Part shown: positions 1 through 8,877 of the stretch, piece by piece
How positions within the stretch are numbered: the first letter of the stretch is position 1
Layout of the letters: every line of letters begins with the position of its first letter
DNA from: CBFIDA01 sp965661085
Lineage (GTDB): Bacteria; Pseudomonadota; Gammaproteobacteria; Comchoanobacterales; Comchoanobacteraceae
DNA: 64,000 bases
Direction: 5' to 3'
Assembly (NCBI GenBank): GCA_965661085.1
Contig: CBFIDA010000001.1
Location: forward strand, 62,001 to 126,000
Position numbers and translations under genes: made by a program
The notes under the pieces: model-generated
Seen by the model: only the letters and a program-made list of their open reading frames with translations
Database searches by the model: none
Told to the model about the DNA's origin: nothing

Positions 1-61
1 TCACAACATACTGAGATGACAAACCAACAGGCTTATTCACCAAAACAACACCTGACATCAT
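1..61 (-). CDS. truB: tRNA pseudouridine(55) synthase TruB, N-terminal fragment
   Basis: Only the first 20 codons lie in the window; the gene runs off the left edge. The reading frame opens with tandem ATG codons (61 and 58), preceded in frame by a TAA stop, so the start is well bounded. The peptide contains GVVLVNKPVGLSS, the conserved N-terminal block of TruB, which makes pseudouridine 55 in the T-loop of tRNAs. It is the last visible gene of the rimP-nusA-infB-rbfA-truB operon, exactly where gammaproteobacteria keep truB. Recognition rests on a short peptide plus conserved position. Confidence 0.75.
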   Translation of the reverse strand, partial: MMSGVVLVNKPVGLSSQYVV

Positions 62-119
62 GGCCCATTACACTCAAATTGATCTGAAATCAAGGCGCCC
101 AGACCCATGCACACTCAAT

Positions 120-488
120 TCAATCAGACGAGGCATCGCATCCACCCGATGTGTCGATTTTATTCAGCGCCCTCTGCGCTGTTACTTCTGCCTCAGAAAG
201 CGCATCGATGTAGAATTTGAGGTCAGGCACTTTCTTGAGGGATATGGCACACGCCAACGCTTTTCTAAAAACAGGCTTTTGCGCATTCAATTGTGCCAAC
301 AAGGCTGCGGTGGCATCATTTTGACGCGCCATGACAAAAACCTTTGCATAGGACAAATCTCGACTGATGCGAATGGATTGAATCATGACTTGCGAACGGA
401 CATCATGACAACCATAAGTCAGCAAAATGGGCAAAAGCGCACGCTTGATCTGTTTTTCCACACGTGCTTGTCTGTTCAGCAATGCCAT
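120..488 (-). CDS. rbfA: 30S ribosome-binding factor A (RbfA)
   Basis: RbfA is a small KH-fold protein that binds the 30S subunit during late 16S rRNA maturation and cold adaptation. The 122-residue product has the family's N-terminal block (RQARVEKQIKRALLPIL) and the later segment DLSYAKVFV, and matches the usual length of about 120-135 aa. An upstream in-frame TTG at 503 would add five residues, but the ATG at 488 has a GAGGT Shine-Dalgarno 6-7 bases upstream and is preferred. The infB stop codon lies 11 bases upstream, so the two are co-transcribed. Confidence 0.9.
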   Translation of the reverse strand: MALLNRQARVEKQIKRALLPILLTYGCHDVRSQVMIQSIRISRDLSYAKVFVMARQNDATAALLAQLNAQKPVFRKALACAISLKKVPDLKFYIDALSEAEVTAQRALNKIDTSGGCDASSD

Positions 489-499
489 GTCACCGCACC

Positions 500-2896
500 T
501 CAATCACGCACAACCACTTCTTCTTTGACGTAGACCTCAAGATAATCTCCTGCACGAATGTCCGTGAAATCTTTGAGCCCGACACCACATTCACTGCCCG
601 CCTTGACTTCTTTCACCTGATCACGGTAATGACGCAATGAAGCGATGTCACCATCATGCAGCACAATTTGATCTCTCAGAAGTTTCAGGCGCGCATCCGT
701 TTTGATGCGACCTTCTGTCACCAAGCACCCAGCCACCAAGCCAAATTTTGAAGAACGAAACACTTCTTTGACCAACAATTGACCAATGATTTTATCTTCA
801 AATTTGGGTGCCACCAAGCCTTTGACCAAGGCTTTGATGGCATCCAGCATGTCGTAGATCACACTGTAGTATGCAATCTCGATTTGCTCTTGATCACTGC
901 GACGGCGCACTGTGGCATCGGCACGCACATTGAAACCCAAAATCATCGCACCAGATGCAATGGCCAAATTCAAATCAGATTCTGTGATTCCACCCACTTG
1001 AGCAGACACAATGTTGACTTTGACCTCTTCGTTGGACAACCCTTGTAAAGCTTGGGATGCTGCACCCACACTGCCATGTGTGTCGGCCTTCAAAATCAAG
1101 TGGACTTCTTTCAACTCGCCCAACTTGGCTTTCACCAAAACATCGGTGAATGTTGGTATCTTTGAGCTGGCGAGTCGTTTTTCACGATGACTGCCCTGAC
1201 GATGTGCTGCAATGTCACGCGCTTTACGCTCAGATTCGACCACAATTGCAGAATCACCAGCTTCTGGCACACCAGACAGCCCCAGGACCTCAACAGGTTC
1301 TGACGGGCCAGCTTGCTCAACCTTTTGCCCCGAGCCATTGATCATGGCACGAACGCGACCAAATTCTTTGCCGGCCAACAACATGTCACCACGCTTCAAT
1401 TGACCAGATTGCACCAAAACTGTGGCAACCGGCCCACGGCCTTTGTCCAATTGCGATTCAATGACAACCCCCATGGCCAGCCCCTGATCATGTGCACGCA
1501 ACTCCAAAACTTCAGATTGCAACAAAATCGACTCCAATAAGTCGTCCATACCCGTACCCACTTTTGCAGAAACAGGTTGAAAAATGGTATCGCCTCCCCA
1601 TGTTTCACACACGACACCTCGATTGGACAATTCGGTTCGAATGCGATCGGCGTCGGCCTCTGGTTTATCGATTTTATTGACCGCAACCACCATCGGCACC
1701 TTGGCAGCCTTAGCATGCTCAATGGCCTCAAGCGTTTGTGGCATGACCCCATCGTCTGCAGCAACCACCAGCACCACAATGTCAGTACATTGGACACCAC
1801 GCGCACGCATTTCTGTGAAGGCAGCATGACCAGGTGTGTCCAAAAATGTGATCTGACCACCTGTCTTGGTTTCAACGGTATAGGCACCAATGTGCTGTGT
1901 GATACCCCCTGCCTCGCCAGCTGTAACACGCGTACGACGAATGTAATCGATCAAGGTCGTTTTACCATGATCCACATGCCCCATAAATGTCACCACAGGT
2001 GCCCGAGACACAGGCTCACCTTCATAGCGTACAGATGCCTCAGACAACAAATCTTGCTCAATGTCTTCTTGCTGCTTTAAAATGGGCTGATGTCCAAGCA
2101 TCTCAACAACCAAAGCAGCCACATCTTGCTCAATGTTGTCATTGCGCTTGACCATCATGCCCTCTTTGGCAAGAATGGTCAGCACATCCTTGACTTGTAC
2201 TGCGGCAGCATGTGCCAAGTCGGCCACACAAATGACCTCTGGAATTGCCACTTCACGCACAATGGTTTTGGTAGGCTTTTCAAAGCGATGTTCTACCAGC
2301 ACCGTTTGAGATTCTTTGCCACGCAACCCACGCCCTTGCTTTTTCTGCTTGATGGGGATCTCTTTGTGTCGACTTTTTTCGCTTTCATTAAAAAATCGAC
2401 CTTTGCGCTTTTTGCGTTTGTCGTCCACCACTGGTGCCGCTTGAGACGTATTGGCAATGGTTGCAGATGGCGTTTGCCCCTGAGAGGGCTCAGAGGGTGT
2501 TGTTGAGACTTCTGAAACATCTGGTGCTGTTGCTTTTTCTGGTCGCTTTGTGGTTTCAGCTTGCTGAGCCAGAGATGACTGAGGCAAAGGTTCTGCCACC
2601 ACCTCACGGGCGACTGGTGCCGCAGATGCCGTCGGCCCTGAAATGGTTCGCGCTTTCTTTTTGATGGTGACCGTTACCCCGCCACTCCCAGAAGTGGATT
2701 TCTTTTTACCGCCCAAAGACAGTGTTTTTTTCTTGGTGGTACTCTTTAACACTTGGGCCAAAATATCAGCACTGACCAAATCATCAGGCCCCTTGCTGGA
2801 AATGTCCTGACCGGTCTTCTTCTCAATCAGAATTTTGAGATCTTGGATCGACAACTTACATAATGTTGCCAACTTTTGAACCGTGTAATCTGCCAT
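500..2896 (-). CDS. infB: Translation initiation factor IF-2
   Basis: IF-2 is the GTPase that places initiator fMet-tRNA on the 30S subunit and promotes subunit joining. The 798-aa product has an N-terminal IF2_N-type module (residues 1-50), a long Lys/Ala/Thr/Pro/Ser-rich linker (to about 200), then the G domain with GHVDHGKT (306-313), DTPGH (353-357) and NKID (407-410), followed by the beta-barrel and fMet-tRNA-binding domains. Length is within the range of gammaproteobacterial IF-2. The ATG at 2896 follows a GAGGAT ribosome site that overlaps the end of nusA, 10 bases upstream. Confidence 0.97.
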   Translation of the reverse strand: MADYTVQKLATLCKLSIQDLKILIEKKTGQDISSKGPDDLVSADILAQVLKSTTKKKTLSLGGKKKSTSGSGGVTVTIKKKARTISGPTASAAPVAREVVAEPLPQSSLAQQAETTKRPEKATAPDVSEVSTTPSEPSQGQTPSATIANTSQAAPVVDDKRKKRKGRFFNESEKSRHKEIPIKQKKQGRGLRGKESQTVLVEHRFEKPTKTIVREVAIPEVICVADLAHAAAVQVKDVLTILAKEGMMVKRNDNIEQDVAALVVEMLGHQPILKQQEDIEQDLLSEASVRYEGEPVSRAPVVTFMGHVDHGKTTLIDYIRRTRVTAGEAGGITQHIGAYTVETKTGGQITFLDTPGHAAFTEMRARGVQCTDIVVLVVAADDGVMPQTLEAIEHAKAAKVPMVVAVNKIDKPEADADRIRTELSNRGVVCETWGGDTIFQPVSAKVGTGMDDLLESILLQSEVLELRAHDQGLAMGVVIESQLDKGRGPVATVLVQSGQLKRGDMLLAGKEFGRVRAMINGSGQKVEQAGPSEPVEVLGLSGVPEAGDSAIVVESERKARDIAAHRQGSHREKRLASSKIPTFTDVLVKAKLGELKEVHLILKADTHGSVGAASQALQGLSNEEVKVNIVSAQVGGITESDLNLAIASGAMILGFNVRADATVRRRSDQEQIEIAYYSVIYDMLDAIKALVKGLVAPKFEDKIIGQLLVKEVFRSSKFGLVAGCLVTEGRIKTDARLKLLRDQIVLHDGDIASLRHYRDQVKEVKAGSECGVGLKDFTDIRAGDYLEVYVKEEVVVRD

Positions 2897-2905
2897 AACC
2901 TATCC

Positions 2906-4423
2906 TCATGCTTCTTCATCATCAAACCAGTGCGAACGGGCTGTCATGATCAGCTGACCGGCCTTTTCTTCTGACACCTGGACCATTTCGACCAATTCAT
3001 CAACGGCCATGTCTGCAAGCCGCTCTCGGTTGACCACACCTTGACTGGCCAAATCATAGGCCATCTTTTGGGTCATGCCCTCCAATTCAAGCAAATCTTC
3101 TTGTGGCACATTGCCATCTGCAGACCCTTGCACCACGGCTTCAAGCAAGCTTGACTTAGCACGTGCCTGTAATTCTTCGGCAATGTCCTCATCAAATTCA
3201 TCGATGTCTGAAAGCTCTTGTAACCCGACATATGCAATGGCTTCTACACTTGTAAAACCCTCTCGAATCAGAATCTCAGACACGTCATCATCGATGTCCA
3301 GCGCCTCAGAAAAATACTGCTTGAGATCGGCCTCTTGATCTGCGCCTCGCGCATTGGCTTCATCCTGACTCATCACATTGATGTTCCAGCCAATCAATTG
3401 ACTGGCAAGGCGGACATTTTGACCATTACGTCCAATGGCCAAAGATAATTGGTCCTCATCCACAACCATATCAATGACACGATCGGATTCATTGATTTCA
3501 ACCTGAATGACCTCAGCGGGCGCAATGGCACGCACGGCCATTTGAGCCAAATCGTCTTCCCACAAAATGATGTCAACCCGTTCACCGTTGAGTTCAGAAC
3601 TGATGGCTTGGACACGCGCGCCACGCATGCCCACACACGCACCCACCGGGTCCACGCGTGTGTCGATGGCTTTGACAGACACTTTACTACGCATCCCTGG
3701 ATCACGTGATACCGAACGTATCTCAATGGCGCCTTCGCTGATTTCTGGCACCTCTACTTTGAAAAGCTCTGCCAGCATTTCAGGGCACGTTCTGCTCAGA
3801 CGCACCAAAGGCCCCCTGTTTTCTTCATTGAGCCCAACAATGTAAGCCCGAATCTTGTCACCGTTTCTGAAGATTTCTCTTGGCAGCATTTGATCACGCC
3901 CAATCAATCCCTCGACTTGTTCAGAAATATCAAGAATCAAATGGTCCCGTGTCACACGCTTGACTTGTACGGTCAGAAGTTCACCCACACGATGCTGAAA
4001 TTGTTTGAACAATTTGGCACGTTCTGCATCTTTGACCAACCGATTGAGCACTTGTGCTGCGGTATGTGCTGCGATACGGCCTGTTGAAGAATCAACCTGT
4101 TGTTGGATGGTGTCACCAATGGAGAGCTCTGCACCGGAACTCAACTTCAATGCATCTGACAATTGGATGACCTGATCGGTATCGTCTTCGTCTACGTCTG
4201 CACCATCTTCAATGACCCGCCACAATCGATGACAAGTATAGCCACCACCAGCAGGATCCAATTCCACCTTGATGTTGGGCTTTTCACCTTCAAACTGTTT
4301 TGCTGTGCCTGCAGCCAAGGCTTCACAGATGGCATCCATCACTTTTTCTTTCTCAAGACCTTTTTCATTGGCCAGTGATTCAATTGAGCCCAGAAAAGAC
4401 CCTTTTTTATTCATGGTTGACAT
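2906..4423 (-). CDS. nusA: Transcription termination/antitermination factor NusA
   Basis: NusA binds RNA polymerase and nascent RNA, modulating pausing, termination and antitermination. The 505-aa protein has the N-terminal polymerase-binding domain, an S1 domain (about 135-200), tandem KH domains with the GMRGARVQ and IGRNGQNVRLAS motifs (about 230-350), and two C-terminal acidic helix-hairpin-helix repeats (about 365-500), the full proteobacterial layout. Two starts are possible: 4423, with GGAG seven bases upstream, or 4414, which would give an ATGA overlap with rimP. The first has the better ribosome site and is used here. Confidence 0.96.
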   Translation of the reverse strand: MSTMNKKGSFLGSIESLANEKGLEKEKVMDAICEALAAGTAKQFEGEKPNIKVELDPAGGGYTCHRLWRVIEDGADVDEDDTDQVIQLSDALKLSSGAELSIGDTIQQQVDSSTGRIAAHTAAQVLNRLVKDAERAKLFKQFQHRVGELLTVQVKRVTRDHLILDISEQVEGLIGRDQMLPREIFRNGDKIRAYIVGLNEENRGPLVRLSRTCPEMLAELFKVEVPEISEGAIEIRSVSRDPGMRSKVSVKAIDTRVDPVGACVGMRGARVQAISSELNGERVDIILWEDDLAQMAVRAIAPAEVIQVEINESDRVIDMVVDEDQLSLAIGRNGQNVRLASQLIGWNINVMSQDEANARGADQEADLKQYFSEALDIDDDVSEILIREGFTSVEAIAYVGLQELSDIDEFDEDIAEELQARAKSSLLEAVVQGSADGNVPQEDLLELEGMTQKMAYDLASQGVVNRERLADMAVDELVEMVQVSEEKAGQLIMTARSHWFDDEEA

Positions 4424-4875
4424 GTGAGATCTCCATCATATAAAGACAATGTTTTCAATGCATCAAAATTCAAAATCAACTGCGCTTCAGCATCAACTTG
4501 AAAGCTCAATTGCGCAGCCTCAACACTTTGGAGTTGGCCATGAATTTTTTGCCCAGACCCCAAAACACAGGTCATCTTATGACCCACATAGGCCTCACAT
4601 TGTGAAGCCGAATAAAAACGTCGACCAATGCCTGGCGAAGACACATCGATTGAAAACGTATCACGCGCCATCCCTTCTGCACCAAAAATGGCCTGGATTT
4701 GTTTGGCCACATCGATGCACAAGGTTGCCGTCACGCCATCGGGCGATTCAATGAATACGTCAAAATGTGTCATGCCTTCGCGCTCGAGATGCGTTTCAAC
4801 GCCCCAAATCGAAGCGCCAAAAACTTCAGCGCCACGCTGGATCATTGCAAGACAAGCATCAGACTGACACGGCAT
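4411..4875 (-). CDS. rimP: Ribosome maturation factor RimP
   Basis: RimP is needed for 30S subunit assembly. The 154-aa product shows the family signature around VDVSSPGIGRRF, preceded by the LEREG...FDVFIESPDG strand region, and ends in the small SH3-like C-terminal domain. Its stop codon overlaps the start of nusA, and the gene sits directly downstream of initiator tRNA as in the E. coli metY-rimP-nusA-infB operon. A GGAG ribosome site lies nine bases before the ATG. Confidence 0.92.
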   Translation of the reverse strand: MPCQSDACLAMIQRGAEVFGASIWGVETHLEREGMTHFDVFIESPDGVTATLCIDVAKQIQAIFGAEGMARDTFSIDVSSPGIGRRFYSASQCEAYVGHKMTCVLGSGQKIHGQLQSVEAAQLSFQVDAEAQLILNFDALKTLSLYDGDLTCQP

Positions 4876-4923
4876 CCTCTAAAAACTCCAAACATAAAAA
4901 AAGGGCATAAAGCCCATTGAAAT

Positions 4924-5000
<77 letters not shown>

Positions 5001-5011
5001 CTATTGGCAAA

Positions 5012-5040
5012 ATCATATCAGATGGATTTTTGTTTTACAA
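5012..5040 (-). promoter_or_regulatory. Probable sigma-70 promoter of the initiator tRNA / rimP-nusA-infB operon
   Basis: On the minus strand TTGTAA (5040-5035) and TATGAT (5017-5012) are separated by exactly 17 bases, close to the sigma-70 consensus. The -10 box ends 11 bases before the first base of the mature tRNA, which suits transcription starting a few bases upstream of the tRNA. Read from the sequence only. Confidence 0.55.
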
Positions 5041-5095
5041 CACTTTTTTGATGCAAAGCTTCAAGCAATCACAAAAAATTGGGCATGGCAGCCAT

Positions 5096-5737
5096 TCAAG
5101 CATCACGTGCCAAGCTGGCTTGCTGCCGCAACACACCAACCACCCCTTCTGCATACAGGCGATTTTTAACTTCGTAGGCTTGCGACAAATTCTCAAATCC
5201 TCCCACAAGCACACGGCAATAGGCAACCCCTTGACGCTCAAATTGCTCAACCCGACCAGGGAAATCATGTTGCTTTAACTTTTGTACCATATGACGACAC
5301 GAAGCAGGATTTAAAAAAGCACCAACCTGGATGGTATAACGCTGGCGATTGATTGAGCCACGGGAACGATGCATGAGGCCTTTGGCTTGCCGCAAAATGT
5401 CATAAAATTGCAAGTCGGGTTTTTTTTCTGCGTCATCATCAACACCCATGTTGGACGCCGGTGGTGCTGATGCATGCTGCACATCAATATGCTGATGTCG
5501 TAAATCTTTGGCTAGAGCAACATGATCATCCTGTATGCCAGATGCGCCAAAAGACTGCACCCAAACCATCATGGATTGCCACTGCGCACCAGCCCACTGA
5601 GGGTGCTGAAATGCATAACTGACCCCCATGCCTAAAACAATGTAGAGCGTCGGGCGCAACCATACAAAGCGTTTTTTAGAACTGCGGCGCGTGGTTTTCT
5701 TTTTTCGCGATGTGGCGCGCGCGTAATCTCTGGGCAT
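5096..5737 (-). CDS. ftsN: FtsN-like cell-division protein with SPOR domain
   Basis: A 213-aa bitopic inner-membrane protein. It has a short basic cytoplasmic tail beginning MPRDYARAT (E. coli FtsN also has an RDYVRR-like start), one transmembrane helix (about 25-43), a low-complexity periplasmic linker, and a C-terminal SPOR domain (about 132-207: YTIQVGAF, later YCRVLVGGF). SPOR domains bind denuded septal peptidoglycan, and FtsN triggers septal synthesis. DedD also has this layout, so the gene symbol rests mainly on the N-terminal tail. A GAGGA ribosome site precedes the ATG. Confidence 0.7.
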   Translation of the reverse strand: MPRDYARATSRKKKTTRRSSKKRFVWLRPTLYIVLGMGVSYAFQHPQWAGAQWQSMMVWVQSFGASGIQDDHVALAKDLRHQHIDVQHASAPPASNMGVDDDAEKKPDLQFYDILRQAKGLMHRSRGSINRQRYTIQVGAFLNPASCRHMVQKLKQHDFPGRVEQFERQGVAYCRVLVGGFENLSQAYEVKNRLYAEGVVGVLRQQASLARDA

Positions 5738-5867
5738 ACATTCCTCACAAAAACGTTTGAGACCGTTTCATATGTCACTCATTTTATGTGAATCTCATGC
5801 ACAACACAATGGCTGATGATGCAATACGATCCGCAGACACAACGCCACCATGCTGTATTGCAAGCCC

Positions 5868-7058
5868 TCATGCATCACGCAAAGCATCAATTGGGTCGAC
5901 CTGAGATGCTTTTTTTGCAGGATAAAAACCAAAAAAGACCCCCACAGAAACCGAAACACAGAAACCCAACAACAAAGGTGTTAAAAACAAAGAGAAAGAC
6001 CATTTGGCAAAAAAAGCAATGATGTATGCAGCCAACAAACCAAGACAGACACCAATGGCGCCGCCCATGAAGCTCAACACCATACTTTCTATCAAAAACA
6101 AATGCTGTATGGCTTTGGGATTGGCACCAATGGCCATGCGAATCCCAATTTCTCGCCGACGCTCAGTCACCGACACCAACATGATGTTCATGATGCCAAT
6201 GCCACCCACCAACAGCGCAATGCTGCCAATGACCCCCAACAGCATGGTAAAAGTACGTTTTTGGGCCACGATACGTTGCACGAGCTGCTGCGGATTTCTG
6301 AAGAAAAAACGTGCCTTACCAAGCATGCTGTGCAAATCGGCCTGAATCCAAGGCTGCATCTGTACAACGTTGGTGGTCGATGCAAAACCCATGATCAAAT
6401 CACGTATTTGAGCATCGTGTTGATGCAACATCAACGTGTGAATGGGCAACATCACCGCACGATTCATGTCCACAGTGATGAAAAAATTCATGGCCCATGG
6501 TCGCCCGACACCAATGATCTCATAATACACATTCCCAACACGTATATGCTTACCGATCGGCGCCAAAACTCCCAACGCATGCAACTGTTTCGCCACCTCA
6601 GCACCAATCACACACACATTTTGGCCACGATCCAATCGTGAAAAAAATCGACCTTGCGCAAGCTTGTAGCGCGCAATGCTTGCCAAATCAGAAAAGCCAC
6701 CCACCAACGGTGCATGAAGATGTTGCCCATCAATGGTCATGGGACGATACAAAAACGCCAAAGGCGACACATGATGCATACGATGATGACGCAAGCGCAT
6801 CGCCTCAATGTCATCGACGGTCAACTTTGAAGTCGATTGATTTTGTCGACCGCGATCGGTTGAAATGCTCACCGAAAGCAAATGTGTGCCAAGAGAATTC
6901 ATCTGTTGTACCACGGTATGCGTGGCCAATTGCCCACAGTAAATGAGGGCCACCACAGAGCTGGTGCCAATCAACACACCCAGCAAAGCCAAAAAAGACC
7001 GCATACGTGTTGCCCACAAATTGCATATGGCTTGCTGTATCAACATACGCATATCCAT
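5868..7058 (-). CDS. MacB-type ABC transporter permease
   Basis: A 396-aa permease of the MacB/FtsX/LolC family: an N-terminal transmembrane helix (LLGVLIGTSSVVALIYC), a large periplasmic domain (MacB_PCD, about 45-260), then three C-terminal helices with the typical GGIGIMNIMLVSV and RRREIGIRMAIGA segments. It couples with the ATPase encoded immediately upstream; the ATPase stop and this ATG share one base (TGATG), and GAGGTG gives the ribosome site. Such permeases act mechanically with an adaptor and TolC to export substrates from the periplasm. The substrate (peptide, lipid or drug) cannot be told from sequence. Confidence 0.85.
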   Translation of the reverse strand: MDMRMLIQQAICNLWATRMRSFLALLGVLIGTSSVVALIYCGQLATHTVVQQMNSLGTHLLSVSISTDRGRQNQSTSKLTVDDIEAMRLRHHRMHHVSPLAFLYRPMTIDGQHLHAPLVGGFSDLASIARYKLAQGRFFSRLDRGQNVCVIGAEVAKQLHALGVLAPIGKHIRVGNVYYEIIGVGRPWAMNFFITVDMNRAVMLPIHTLMLHQHDAQIRDLIMGFASTTNVVQMQPWIQADLHSMLGKARFFFRNPQQLVQRIVAQKRTFTMLLGVIGSIALLVGGIGIMNIMLVSVTERRREIGIRMAIGANPKAIQHLFLIESMVLSFMGGAIGVCLGLLAAYIIAFFAKWSFSLFLTPLLLGFCVSVSVGVFFGFYPAKKASQVDPIDALRDA

Positions 7059-7729
7059 CAAGACACCTCAACCAAACGACCATCCGCCATACCAATTTGG
7101 CGTTTTGCCAACTGCGCCAATTGTAGATCATGGGTGATCATGACCACCGTCACACCATGCGATGCGTTAAGGGATTGCAGCACTTGCATGACCTGCATGC
7201 CGTGTGCGCTGTCTAGTGCGCCTGTTGGCTCATCAGCCAAAATCAACGCTGGCTCTCCAACCAAAGCACGCGCAATGGCGACACGTTGCTGCTGCCCACC
7301 CGACAAGGTCGATGGATAAGCCAACACAAAGTCGCACATATCAACATACTTGAGCATGGTTCTGGCCTGGTCTTGCGCGGCCTGCACTGACCAACCTCGA
7401 TACAGCAATGGCAACGCCACATTCTCAAGCACCGTCATGCGTGGCAACAACATGAACTGTTGAAACACAAATCCTATGGTTTCGTTTCTGATTTTTGCTT
7501 TCTCCGCAAGAGACAAGTGGCCAACTTCTTGTTGGTTGAGCCTATAACGGCCCTCAGTGGGCGTATCAAGCAACCCCAAAATGTTCATGGTGGTCGACTT
7601 GCCAGAACCAGAACGCCCCACAATTGCAACAAACTCATGATGTGCAATGCTTAAAGTCAGATCAAAGAGAACCGGGTAAAGCTGGCCACCGTGTGAAAAT
7701 GACTTCGAAACACCCGTCAGCTCAATCAT
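7058..7729 (-). CDS. ABC transporter ATP-binding protein, MacB/LolD type
   Basis: A 223-aa nucleotide-binding subunit with Walker A (GRSGSGKST), Q-loop (FVFQQFMLLP), signature LSGGQQQR, Walker B (LILADEPTGALD) and the switch histidine (ITHD). The motif set and spacing are those of the MacB/LolD family. The open frame extends further upstream, but the ATG at 7729 has a CAGGTG ribosome site seven bases before it and gives the family's normal N-terminus (MIELTGVSKSF). It overlaps the end of the adaptor gene by eight bases and is translationally coupled to the permease downstream. Confidence 0.9.
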   Translation of the reverse strand: MIELTGVSKSFSHGGQLYPVLFDLTLSIAHHEFVAIVGRSGSGKSTTMNILGLLDTPTEGRYRLNQQEVGHLSLAEKAKIRNETIGFVFQQFMLLPRMTVLENVALPLLYRGWSVQAAQDQARTMLKYVDMCDFVLAYPSTLSGGQQQRVAIARALVGEPALILADEPTGALDSAHGMQVMQVLQSLNASHGVTVVMITHDLQLAQLAKRQIGMADGRLVEVS

Positions 7730-8876
7730 GCAACAACACCTGATCGCCCACCTTGATCTTACCTTGGACCACAACGTCTTTGGCCGATGTCTGGCCAGTT
7801 TGAACCTGTATGTCTCGGATGCCACCTTTGGCAGATTCAACCTTCAGCCAATACAAATTGTCTTTAAAAAAGACCGCATTGATCGGCACAACCTTCAATG
7901 TTTTGACACCCTCATGAATGGCGACTTTGACATGCATGCCAACATAAGTGTTGCGCATATCTTTGTCTGATGGGGTGGCAACATGAATGGTGACTGGAAA
8001 AACCATTTCATCTGAACCACTCCCTTTTTGCATGTTGTACATATGAACATCGGTGACTTTCCCAGTCAAAACACGCTGACCATAGCTGGGCGCAGTCAAA
8101 CTCACAGCCATGCCAGGTTTGATTTGATTCATTTCGTGTTCATCCACCTTCAAGGTGACCTTAAAGCCTTTATTTTGTACCGAAAGCGCCAGCATTTGGC
8201 CCTTTTCTACTTTTGAGCCAATGGACACCAGCTTCTTTTTGTCAGCACCATGACCTTGCACAACATTGGGAGACAAAATTCGCCCAGACCGATTGGCACG
8301 CACAGACACAAAAGACTGTCGCGTCAGCAACTTCTCAATCTCATTCAGATCTGACAGCTTTAAATTTTCAATGTGTTGAAATGATGCTCCCACCAAATGC
8401 GTGACCTTGCGCAATGCGATGCTGCGTTTGGCAAAAGTGATGTAGGCATTTTCATATTTGGTTTTTTTTTGAATGAAGTCGTCTTCAGAAATAATACCTG
8501 CTTTGAGCATGTCCTGTTCGGCACTGAGTTTTCGCTTGGCTTGCGCCAGGTCATCTTTACTTTTGAGGTACTCAATGACTTTGTCGACAAAATCAGATTC
8601 TATTTTGGGATCAGAGATGTGAAACAACACCTGACCCTTTTTGACCTGGTCACCATAAGAAAACAACATTTTATCAATGAATCCATTCACTGGGCTGGCA
8701 ATATAGCTGGAGTCCACAGGCTCAATGCGACCAGCATAATGCAACACACGATCGATTTTTCTTGCTTGAACACGCGCAATGCGCGCAGGCGCTGGCGCAG
8801 CATCTTGGGTTTTGCATGCAAGCAACATGACCGTCATCATTGCCATCCAAATCAAACTACGGAGCACTCGATTCAT
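7722..8876 (-). CDS. Periplasmic adaptor lipoprotein, MacA/HlyD family
   Basis: A 384-aa membrane-fusion (adaptor) protein that would bridge the MacB-like permease and the TolC-like outer-membrane protein. A signal peptide ends in a lipobox (LLAC, Cys about 21), so it is probably a lipoprotein. Two biotinyl-lipoyl-like halves (PVNGFIDKMLFSYGDQVKKGQ and a later segment near 190-225) flank a predicted alpha-helical hairpin (about 90-170), followed by beta-barrel and membrane-proximal domains. It starts one base after the tolC-like stop, in a tight four-gene export operon. Confidence 0.88.
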   Translation of the reverse strand: MNRVLRSLIWMAMMTVMLLACKTQDAAPAPARIARVQARKIDRVLHYAGRIEPVDSSYIASPVNGFIDKMLFSYGDQVKKGQVLFHISDPKIESDFVDKVIEYLKSKDDLAQAKRKLSAEQDMLKAGIISEDDFIQKKTKYENAYITFAKRSIALRKVTHLVGASFQHIENLKLSDLNEIEKLLTRQSFVSVRANRSGRILSPNVVQGHGADKKKLVSIGSKVEKGQMLALSVQNKGFKVTLKVDEHEMNQIKPGMAVSLTAPSYGQRVLTGKVTDVHMYNMQKGSGSDEMVFPVTIHVATPSDKDMRNTYVGMHVKVAIHEGVKTLKVVPINAVFFKDNLYWLKVESAKGGIRDIQVQTGQTSAKDVVVQGKIKVGDQVLLHD

Positions 8877-8877
8877 A

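Noticed and set aside
60..533. 157-codon plus-strand open frame over rbfA
   Set aside because: Antisense to the clearly recognised rbfA and truB starts, with no ribosome site and no family resemblance.
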